Shown here in pieces: positions 1 to 4,563 of a stretch of 8,512 nucleotides of DNA. Below the pieces are notes generated by a model. The model was given only the letters and a program-made list of their open reading frames with translations, ran no database searches and had not been told where the DNA came from. A program made the position numbers and the translations under genes. The DNA lies in contig CAYUWH010000046.1 of the NCBI GenBank assembly GCA_964448615.1, forward strand, positions 1 to 8,512, in the 5' to 3' direction. This stretch comes from CAYUWH01 sp964448615 (GTDB lineage: Bacteria > Patescibacteriota > Gracilibacteria > Peribacterales > Peribacteraceae). Every line of letters begins with the position of its first letter. Within the stretch, counting starts at the first letter, position 1.

Positions 1-58
1 TATTCAAAAATAACGTATTGCCACGTTGATACGGGTAATGCGGAATTTTGTTGTTAGG

Positions 59-81
59 GAGACGCCTAAGATGGGCGTCTC
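59..81. repeat. Perfect 8-bp inverted repeat downstream of rnc
   Basis: GAGACGCC (59-66) and GGCGTCTC (74-81) form a perfect hairpin with a 7-nt loop, 26 bp beyond the rnc stop. On the rnc strand it is followed by CCTAACAACAAAATT and no U-run, so it is not a canonical intrinsic terminator. It may protect the 3' end, or it may be one copy of a short palindromic GAGACG-type intergenic repeat, a kind common in many genomes; that resemblance is from memory. I see no gene in 1-106. Confidence 0.5.
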
Positions 82-106
82 TACAGATGGTGATCCAATG
101 GCGGGA

Positions 107-796
107 TTATTTCCACCCCTTGGCGATCAAGGCGGCCTTGGCGGCGGATTGCTCGGCTTTCTGCTTGGAATTGCCGGTGCCGACCGCCACTTTTTCCTCG
201 CCGATGAACACCGCACAGGTGAAGAATTTCTCGTGATCCGGACCCACGGCATCGATGGTTTCGTAGTGCGGCGTGATGCCATGCTTTTCTTGGGCGCGCT
301 CCTGGAACACGCTCTTCTCATCACGATCTTTGCCCTGAGCCAAGAGTCCCTTGAGACGCTGGAGAATGAAGTTCATGCAGAACTCTTTGGCGGCCTCGAA
401 TCCCCTATCCAAATAAATCGCGCCGATCAATGCTTCGAGCGCATTCGCCATGGTCGAAGGGCGCTCGCGGCCATTGCTGGCTTCTTCCCCGCGGCTGAGG
501 AGCAGGTAATCGCCAAGCTTGATATCTTTGGCTACGGCTGCCAGGTGATCGCGCTGCACGAGCGCTGAGCGCCAGTTCGTCAGCTCTCCTTCCGGCTTTT
601 CTGAGAGATGATATAAGTACTCCGTCGCTGCTAATTCCAGCACTGCATCTCCCAAAAATTCGAGACGTTCGTTGTGGCCATGACGCTTGGTTTCGCGCAC
701 GGCAGAGCGATGGGTCAGGGCTTGCGCCAGCAGATCCTTATTGCGGAACGTGAAGCCGATATTCTTCTCGAGAAGGGTGAACGATGCAGAGGGCAC
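107..796 (-). CDS. rnc: Ribonuclease III
   Basis: Double-strand-specific endoribonuclease that cuts rRNA precursors and structured mRNAs in the cytoplasm. Using the GTG at 796 the protein is 229 aa, normal for the family. The RNase III domain holds the signature NERLEFLGDAVL (about residues 42-53), with metal/catalytic acids E43, E46 and D50, and a second block ANALEALIGAIYLD with E121. A C-terminal dsRNA-binding domain (about 160-228) ends in the usual KAEQSAAKAAL helix. The position equivalent to E. coli D114 is Asn (N118). The open frame continues upstream to a TTG at 859, but those 21 residues (Cys/Leu/Thr-rich) are translated from the intergenic repeat. A TATAAT box sits 6 nt before the GTG, so GTG is preferred, probably on a leaderless mRNA. 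nusB lies upstream on the same strand. Confidence 0.95.
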   Translation of the reverse strand: MPSASFTLLEKNIGFTFRNKDLLAQALTHRSAVRETKRHGHNERLEFLGDAVLELAATEYLYHLSEKPEGELTNWRSALVQRDHLAAVAKDIKLGDYLLLSRGEEASNGRERPSTMANALEALIGAIYLDRGFEAAKEFCMNFILQRLKGLLAQGKDRDEKSVFQERAQEKHGITPHYETIDAVGPDHEKFFTCAVFIGEEKVAVGTGNSKQKAEQSAAKAALIAKGWK

Positions 797-802
797 AAGG
801 GA

Positions 803-831
803 ATTATAGAGAAGAAAGGCGAAGCAGGTAA
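803..831 (-). promoter_or_regulatory. Predicted rnc promoter (leaderless)
   Basis: A consensus -10 TATAAT (complement of 803-808) lies 17 bp from a weak -35 TTACCT (826-831). Only 6 nt separate the -10 from the GTG at 796, so transcription would begin at or next to the start codon. No Shine-Dalgarno is visible. The -35 falls inside the intergenic repeat. Confidence 0.55.
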
Positions 832-916
832 GGGACGTCAGGCAGGTCAGGCAGGACAAGGAGGCAAAAAAAAGACCTGCCTTACTTTCCTTACCTTCAA
901 TACCTGCCTTACCTAC
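825..916 (-). repeat. Intergenic imperfect-hairpin repeat, copy 1
   Basis: This interval is built from AGGTAAGG/CCTTACCT-type words arranged as two arms around an oligo-A (plus strand) or oligo-T (minus strand) core of 8 nt. It matches the segment at 5955-6039 in inverted orientation: the outer arm reads CAGGTAAGG-ACGTCAGGCAGGT in both, differing by single bases, and the inner arm CCTTAC..CTTACCTTC..ACCT..ACCTAC is also shared. It starts at the nusB TAG stop (913-915). Read in the nusB direction, the arm, U-tract and complementary arm could fold into a long imperfect hairpin with the U-run in its loop. It is not a standard intrinsic terminator because no compact stem precedes the U-run. Confidence 0.75.
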
Positions 917-1311
917 TTCTTCACCATCGCATTCAGCACCCCATTCACGAACTTGCCGCTCTCTTCGGTCCCGTATTCTTTCGCGATCTCAATAGCTTCG
1001 TTCATGACCACGGCGGGAGGCGCATCCTTCCCGTAGATCAATTCATACGCACCCACAAAGAGGATGCAGCGCGAGACGGGATCCATACGGTCGAGCGACC
1101 AGCCTGGGGCGTGTTCTTGAATAGCCGCCTTTAAATCGTCCTCTTTTTCTAAAATACCGTTCAAGAGTACTTCGGCAAACTCCATATCCAATTCGCCCAA
1201 TTCCTGCCCATTACGCTGCAGGGATGCCGTCATATCGATACCCGGCCGGGTTTCACGTTCAAAGAGCGCTTGCATGACGGCGATACGTGAGAGGTGGCGG
1301 CGGCGAGCCAT
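913..1311 (-). CDS. nusB: Transcription antitermination protein NusB
   Basis: RNA-binding component of the rRNA antitermination complex; with NusE (S10) it binds boxA and also supports rRNA maturation. The product is 132 aa, a typical length, all-alpha. It begins MARRRHLSRIAVMQALFERE, the expected basic first helix. The family C-terminal block is clear: P-AVVMNEAIEIAKEYG followed by SGKFVNGVLNAM, with the Glu-Ala and Lys-Phe-Val-Asn-Gly residues typical of NusB. The start is ATG at 1311; no Shine-Dalgarno is visible in the C-rich leader. A weak candidate -10 (TACACT, 1336-1341) lies on the edge of the hairpin at 1346-1370. Being next to rnc fits their shared role in rRNA synthesis and processing. 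Confidence 0.95.
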   Translation of the reverse strand: MARRRHLSRIAVMQALFERETRPGIDMTASLQRNGQELGELDMEFAEVLLNGILEKEDDLKAAIQEHAPGWSLDRMDPVSRCILFVGAYELIYGKDAPPAVVMNEAIEIAKEYGTEESGKFVNGVLNAMVKK

Positions 1312-1345
1312 GAGAGGGGGGTGGGGACGGCCCCAAGTGTAGTAC

Positions 1346-1370
1346 GGGGGCTGGCATTTCGCCAGCCCCC
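1346..1370 (-). terminator. GC-rich 10-bp hairpin without U-run
   Basis: GGGGGCTGGC (1346-1355) and GCCAGCCCCC (1361-1370) are perfectly complementary around a 5-nt loop. It lies 11 bp after the stop of the small membrane protein and before nusB, so it probably ends the 1382-1627 transcript. Neither strand shows a U-tract after the stem, so it may act as a factor-assisted terminator or a 3' stabiliser. Assigning it to the minus strand is inference. Confidence 0.45.
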
Positions 1371-1381
1371 TGCGGGTTTAT

Positions 1382-1627
1382 TCAGAGCACGGCCAGCACG
1401 AGCAGCAGGCCTGCCAGGAGCGGAATGGCCGCAAGCTTCAGGCAGAGACCGGCGTTCTGGAGATTGGATCGGCAGCCCGCATTCTGTTCGCGCTGTATCC
1501 AGCGCGGCAGGACAGCCAGAAGACCGAAATCCGCCGCCAGACAGCCGCTGAGCACCGCCCCGGCACCGCCGGATGTCAGCAGGAAATACGGAAGCAGCAG
1601 CGTGACTGCGAGAGAAAGCTGGATCAT
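1382..1627 (-). CDS. Small two-helix membrane protein (hypothetical)
   Basis: I do not recognise the family. The 81-aa product starts MIQLSLAVTLLLPYFLLTSG, has a first hydrophobic segment at about residues 2-36, a short polar loop with charged residues (PRWIQREQNAGCRSN, about 41-55), and a second hydrophobic segment at 64-81 ending in LLAGLLLVLAVL. This predicts a membrane hairpin with a small soluble loop containing one Cys. ATG at 1627 is chosen because a GGAG Shine-Dalgarno lies 8 nt upstream; the in-frame GTG at 1636 overlaps that GGAG. The SD sits in a small hairpin (TTCACT/AGTGAA), which might modulate translation. A GC-rich hairpin follows the stop. Being real rather than a shadow is supported by the RBS and the coherent hydrophobic pattern. 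Confidence 0.55.
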   Translation of the reverse strand: MIQLSLAVTLLLPYFLLTSGGAGAVLSGCLAADFGLLAVLPRWIQREQNAGCRSNLQNAGLCLKLAAIPLLAGLLLVLAVL

Positions 1628-1678
1628 GTGGTTCACTCCGAAGTGAAGGATCGAACGTGAAAACCCGTCTAACCGTTC

Positions 1679-1708
1679 ATCCTACCGATGATGACGTATG
1701 AAAAGCAA
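1679..1708 (-). promoter_or_regulatory. Possible promoter for the 81-aa membrane protein
   Basis: The minus strand carries TTGCTT (1703-1708) and TAGGAT (1679-1684) separated by 18 bp. The predicted start of transcription is about 45 nt before the ATG at 1627, leaving room for the visible Shine-Dalgarno. The same TAGGAT hexamer is used in the candidate promoter at 6054-6082. Weak by itself. Confidence 0.35.
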
Positions 1709-1718
1709 TGATGTTGCA

Positions 1719-1741
1719 ATCAAGGCGGCTTATGCCTTGAT
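1719..1741 (-). terminator. 8-bp hairpin across the stop of the basic protein gene
   Basis: ATCAAGGC (complement of 1734-1741) and GCCTTGAT (complement of 1719-1726) pair perfectly around a 7-nt loop that holds the TAA stop (1730-1732). Only a loose TGCTTTTC follows downstream, so it is at best an atypical terminator or 3'-end stabiliser. Confidence 0.35.
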
Positions 1742-1915
1742 GCGTGTGATGCCCTTCAGCGCTTTGTCACCCTTGTTCTTGGGCTCTGCAGGCTTGCCAT
1801 ACGGCGACTGCTGCAGCCCGGTGAGGCGCTCGACTTCTTGTGTGAGGTATGCAGAATGCTGCAGGCGCGTTGCGCGCTTCGCTCTCTTCTTCTTGGGTGT
1901 AGGACGCTTTGACAT
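1730..1915 (-). CDS. Small lysine/arginine-rich protein (hypothetical)
   Basis: The product is 61 aa, strongly basic, with N-terminus MSKRPTPKKKRAKRATRLQH, then an amphipathic-looking stretch SAYLTQEVERLTGLQQSPYG and a Lys-rich tail ending in KALKGITRIKA. It has no hydrophobic segment and no Cys or Zn-ribbon. The composition suggests an RNA- or DNA-binding protein such as a small ribosome-associated factor, but I could not match it to a ribosomal protein. ATG at 1915 has no Shine-Dalgarno. A promoter-like pair TTTACT-17-TACTCT ends 8 nt before the ATG, fitting a nearly leaderless mRNA. It stands alone between the BI-1 family gene and the small membrane protein, same strand. Confidence 0.55.
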   Translation of the reverse strand: MSKRPTPKKKRAKRATRLQHSAYLTQEVERLTGLQQSPYGKPAEPKNKGDKALKGITRIKA

Positions 1916-1923
1916 AGGAACGC

Positions 1924-1952
1924 AGAGTAATGGCTAGAATGAGAGAAGTAAA
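1924..1952 (-). promoter_or_regulatory. Possible near-leaderless promoter of the basic protein gene
   Basis: TTTACT (1947-1952, complement) and TACTCT (1924-1929, complement) are 17 bp apart. The -10 ends 8 nt before the ATG at 1915, so the 5' leader would be 0-2 nt. Confidence 0.4.
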
Positions 1953-1963
1953 GGCATTTTTGG

Positions 1964-2653
1964 TTATCGCCTTTCCCCCGAAAGGGCCGTCATAAAGCGC
2001 AAAACCATAAGGAAGAGGTTGAAGATATCAAGATAAAGCTGGAGCGCGAGCATAAAGGGATTGGCCCCGGTTCGGCTCATCTGGGAGACACGCTGAAGAT
2101 CGAACGTTAAAAAGAGGGCAAACAGGACGATGCCGGCGCCCGAGAAATACAATTCAAAAATACGAGTTTGGAGCGCAGGAACGAACAATTGGAGCAATCC
2201 CAAGACGATGAAGCCGATTAAGGCCAGAAAAAGCGGCCTCAACCACGAAGCGGTATTCACGCCACTCATCCTGGAGAAGACTGCCGCTGCCAGCGTCATA
2301 AAGACCGTGGAAACGGTTGCATTGAGAAGGATGGCCCCACCGTCCACATAACCCGCAAGCAGCCACAGAGCATACGGAGCAAAGGTCAGGCCGGATAACA
2401 GGGGAAACAGGCCAAACAGAAGATAATTCAACGGAGACCGCCCGACCCAAAAACTGGCTGTAAAAATCAGGCCTAATTCGGCAATGAGGAAGAAAATCTG
2501 CAATCCCGACAGCAATAACACCGGCGCAAAGACGATGCCTGCATAGATTCCGATAACAGAAAGAGCCATAGCAATGGCTAAAAGGCCATAAACCTGGCTT
2601 TCCGTAGAGGAACTCATGACGAGCGGGGCGCGATTTGAAGAATATTCGAACAT
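1964..2653 (-). CDS. Bax inhibitor-1 / YccA-YbhL family membrane protein
   Basis: Seven-helix membrane protein of the BI-1/TMBIM superfamily; the B. subtilis member YetJ is a pH-sensitive Ca2+ leak channel. From ATG 2653 the protein is 229 aa. Hydrophobic segments fall at about 22-42, 45-70, 76-93, 95-126 (possibly two), 140-160, 168-185 and 200-221. The C-terminal hallmark LYLDIFNLFLMVLRF (207-220) is present. The two acidic residues that form the pH-sensing pair in YetJ are matched by D185 (FDLQ) and D209 (YLD), with the same 24-residue spacing. GTG at 2692 and TTG at 2671 are in-frame alternatives. ATG 2653 gives the expected short soluble N-terminus, though TTG 2671 lies 5 nt after a -10 box and could be a leaderless start. 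Divergent from the pilin-like operon. Confidence 0.88.
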   Translation of the reverse strand: MFEYSSNRAPLVMSSSTESQVYGLLAIAMALSVIGIYAGIVFAPVLLLSGLQIFFLIAELGLIFTASFWVGRSPLNYLLFGLFPLLSGLTFAPYALWLLAGYVDGGAILLNATVSTVFMTLAAAVFSRMSGVNTASWLRPLFLALIGFIVLGLLQLFVPALQTRIFELYFSGAGIVLFALFLTFDLQRVSQMSRTGANPFMLALQLYLDIFNLFLMVLRFMTALSGERR

Positions 2654-2676
2654 AGAGTGGAGGAAGTGCAAGCCGG

Positions 2677-2705
2677 AGCATAGCAGAAACACGCGATAGT
2701 GCCCA
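2677..2705 (-). promoter_or_regulatory. Predicted promoter of the BI-1 family gene
   Basis: An extended -10, TGC-TATGCT (-10 complement of 2677-2682), lies 17 bp from TGGGCA (2700-2705, complement). The predicted start is near 2670, giving about 16 nt of leader before ATG 2653. It is back to back with the pilin-like operon promoter, about 30 bp away. Confidence 0.5.
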
Positions 2706-2731
2706 GGATTATGGCATTTGAAGGCGTTTTA

Positions 2732-2743
2732 TGGTATCATAAT
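2732..2743 (+). promoter_or_regulatory. Predicted -10 of the pilin-like operon
   Basis: TGGTATCATAAT (2732-2743) contains two overlapping -10 candidates. One is an extended -10 TGG-TATCAT (2735-2740), the other CATAAT (2738-2743), which ends 7 nt before the ATG at 2751. Either gives a leader of 0-4 nt. No good -35 is visible at 17 bp and no Shine-Dalgarno precedes the ATG. Confidence 0.45.
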
Positions 2744-2750
2744 GTGATTT

Positions 2751-3563
2751 ATGCGCTTTCTCCGTCTGCTCTCCTTCCTGAGCGCTTTCCTCCCCGGCAT
2801 CGCCCTCGCGCAGATTGCCCCCTGCCCTTTGGGCTCGATTATCCCGTGCGGCACCGGCGGCGCCAGTGGCGCCAGTGCATTTATCGGGTATGAGCTGCTG
2901 CCTGAATTACGCATCGCAATCGCGGGCATCATGCTTTTCTTTTTCGTCTACTACGCACTGCGTCTGATTCTCGAAAGCGATCAGGAAAGTACAGTAACGG
3001 AAACAAAACAAGCCTACGGCTACGCCGTGACCGGCGCGGTCTTCATCAGCGTCGCATCCCTGGTGGCACTCGGCGTCGGTAGTTCAGCCAGCAGAACGCT
3101 GATCAATTCCGATACGGGCGGGCCGATCTGGACGATCTTCGCCCTCATCATCACATACATGAGATGGCTGATGGGCACGATCGTCATGGTGTTCATCGCC
3201 TTCCAGGGCATCCGCTTAATGGTCTTGAATGGACAGGAGTCGGAAGTAGAGAAGCAGCGCACGCGCTTCTTCCATGGCTTGATCGGCGTCGCAGTCGTAT
3301 TACTCGCCTCGACGATCGTCAGCAGCGTGACACAGAACGATGCCGGCTTGCTCGGAGAACAAGGCAAAGCACTCGCCAATCTACTGCTCGAAGTATTTGG
3401 CTTCCTCGTGGTCCTGTCATTCATCGTCGCGGGCGTCATGCTCGTATTTTCGACGGACGAAGGACTGAAAGATCGGGCAAAGAAAGTGTTCTACGGATCG
3501 GTCGTGGGATTGGTCGTGGTGTTCTGTTGCTATTCGATTATCACGTTTGTCCTCAGCGTATGA
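2751..3563 (+). CDS. Triple T4SS pilin-like (VirB2/TrbC-type) membrane protein, first gene
   Basis: The 270-aa product has a signal peptide (MRFLRLLSFLSAFLPGIALA, likely cleavage after residue 20 before Q) and a short N-terminal segment with C25 and C33 (CPLGSIIPC). Three successive units follow at about 50-110, 125-193 and 208-270. Each is a hydrophobic helix, a short charged loop (ESDQESTVTETKQ; NGQESEVEKQRT; STDEGLKDRAKK) and a Gly-containing second helix (AVTGAVFISV; LIGVAVVLL; GSVVGLVVV). That helix-charged loop-helix plan, with Ala-Gly in helix 1 and Gly in helix 2, is that of VirB2/TrbC-like T4SS pilins, which usually have one unit. The predicted topology is six membrane helices with cytoplasmic loops. 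The function is unproven: pilus subunit, channel or scaffold. It overlaps the next gene by ATGA. Confidence 0.75.
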   Translation: MRFLRLLSFLSAFLPGIALAQIAPCPLGSIIPCGTGGASGASAFIGYELLPELRIAIAGIMLFFFVYYALRLILESDQESTVTETKQAYGYAVTGAVFISVASLVALGVGSSASRTLINSDTGGPIWTIFALIITYMRWLMGTIVMVFIAFQGIRLMVLNGQESEVEKQRTRFFHGLIGVAVVLLASTIVSSVTQNDAGLLGEQGKALANLLLEVFGFLVVLSFIVAGVMLVFSTDEGLKDRAKKVFYGSVVGLVVVFCCYSIITFVLSV

Positions 3564-4450
3564 CACGCATTCTTGCCCTCTTCACCGGCATCTTCGCGGC
3601 ACTGGCGCTTCCCGCGCATACTCTCGCGCAGGTGAATTTGGAAGACGAAATCATGACGGTCGGCAACGGCCTGCAACCATGGTTCGGCGCAGGCGGAACG
3701 GGCGGGAATTTATTCAACAGTCTTGCCATCTTCCTTGCCGAGCGCATCATGATCCTTGCCGGCATCACGACGACATACATCATTGTGAAAGCCGGTCTCA
3801 AATTGATCAACAGCCAGGCCGACGACAAACTCTCGATCGCCCGGCGCGAAATCATGACGGCCGTCGTAGCGATCTTCCTTGGTTATCTGAGCCAACGACT
3901 GGTGTACGCGCTGTATCTGGGCCCACAGGGACCCGCAACGGCGCTGCAAAATCCGCAAGTTTCCGTCACGATTTTGAATACGGAATTCGTAGGCATTATC
4001 AACTGGGCACTGGAACTTGTGGTGATCATCAGTATCATCCTGATCATCGCCACCGCCATTAAGATGGTCGGCAGCTTTGGCAAAGAGGACGGGCCAGCCG
4101 AAATCCGCAAATCGATCATCGGGGTGGTCACCGGCCTGATTTTGCTGACTTCCGCCAATGCAATCCAGCTCTCACTCGGACTCACCAGCACCGTGCAATT
4201 CGCAACCGGACCAATCACGGCCGGACCGATCATTGCGCGCATTCTTCACATCGTCCAAATTATGCTCGGCTTCATGGCCCTGGCGGGCGTGGCCGTGATC
4301 ATCTACGCCGGCGTCCGCACGATCGTGACAAAGGGCAACGAGGAAGAGTTCGGCAAAGCCAAGGCATTGATCGGACGCGTGTTGCTGGGATTGCTGATTA
4401 TTCTGACGTCATACGTGATCACGGTGTTGGTGCTGCAACTACTGCAGTAA
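3560..4450 (+). CDS. Triple T4SS pilin-like (VirB2/TrbC-type) membrane protein, second gene
   Basis: The 296-aa product starts at ATG 3560, overlapping the upstream TGA as ATGA, which implies translational coupling. The frame is open back to 3164, but those residues are out-of-frame reading of the first gene. A signal peptide (cleavage likely TLA|Q after residue 23) precedes three two-helix units at about 52-120, 142-208 and 223-295, with charged loops NSQADDKLSIARRE, GSFGKEDGPAEIRK and TKGNEEEFGKAKA. The third unit, AGVRTIVTKGNEEEFGKAKA followed by a Gly-Leu-rich helix, is the closest to the canonical CPR T4SS-pilin pattern (AG-x-x-x-I-T-x-G-x-E-x-x-x-x-KAK). Same architecture as its neighbour, hence probable paralogues acting together in the envelope. 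No ATPase or other T4SS gene is in the window. Confidence 0.78.
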   Translation: MTRILALFTGIFAALALPAHTLAQVNLEDEIMTVGNGLQPWFGAGGTGGNLFNSLAIFLAERIMILAGITTTYIIVKAGLKLINSQADDKLSIARREIMTAVVAIFLGYLSQRLVYALYLGPQGPATALQNPQVSVTILNTEFVGIINWALELVVIISIILIIATAIKMVGSFGKEDGPAEIRKSIIGVVTGLILLTSANAIQLSLGLTSTVQFATGPITAGPIIARILHIVQIMLGFMALAGVAVIIYAGVRTIVTKGNEEEFGKAKALIGRVLLGLLIILTSYVITVLVLQLLQ

Positions 4451-4455
4451 TGTAA

Positions 4456-4512
4456 AATTAATAATTAATAATTGAAAATTAATTTTCAATTTTAAATTCT
4501 CAATTTTCAATT
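4456..4512. repeat. AT-rich palindromic intergenic repeat
   Basis: AATTGAAAATT (4470-4480) is followed directly by its exact reverse complement AATTTTCAATT (4481-4491), a perfect 22-bp palindrome. A third copy of AATTTTCAATT is at 4502-4512, and AATTAAT words are repeated at 4456-4470. The segment is almost pure A+T in an otherwise balanced genome. It separates the pilin-like operon from the phosphohexomutase promoter and could end the upstream transcript weakly, or melt easily, or be a mobile low-complexity spacer. Confidence 0.7.
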
Positions 4513-4528
4513 ACCAAGGAGGGTCACG

Positions 4529-4557
4529 ATGACATTATGGCAGAGGCGCGTTATCAT
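4529..4557 (+). promoter_or_regulatory. Predicted leaderless promoter of the phosphohexomutase
   Basis: ATGACA (4529-4534; five of six match TTGACA) and TATCAT (4552-4557) are 17 bp apart, and the -10 is followed by exactly 6 nt before ATG 4564. The arrangement matches those before rnc and gmk and selects ATG 4564 over the longer frame from 4537. Confidence 0.6.
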
Positions 4558-4563
4558 TTCAGC

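Noticed and set aside
26..568. 180-aa plus-strand ORF opposite rnc
   Set aside because: Antisense shadow of a gene with clear RNase III motifs.
797..859. Longer RNase III starting at TTG 859
   Set aside because: The extra 21 residues are translation of the intergenic repeat, and a TATAAT box lies between them and the GTG at 796.
1294..1646. Plus-strand ORFs opposite the small membrane protein
   Set aside because: Arg/Ala/Pro-rich translations with no RBS; the minus frame has an SD and a coherent two-helix pattern.
3164..3559. Long N-terminal extension of the second pilin-like gene
   Set aside because: It is the shifted reading of the first pilin-like gene; the true start is ATG 3560, which is followed at once by a signal peptide.
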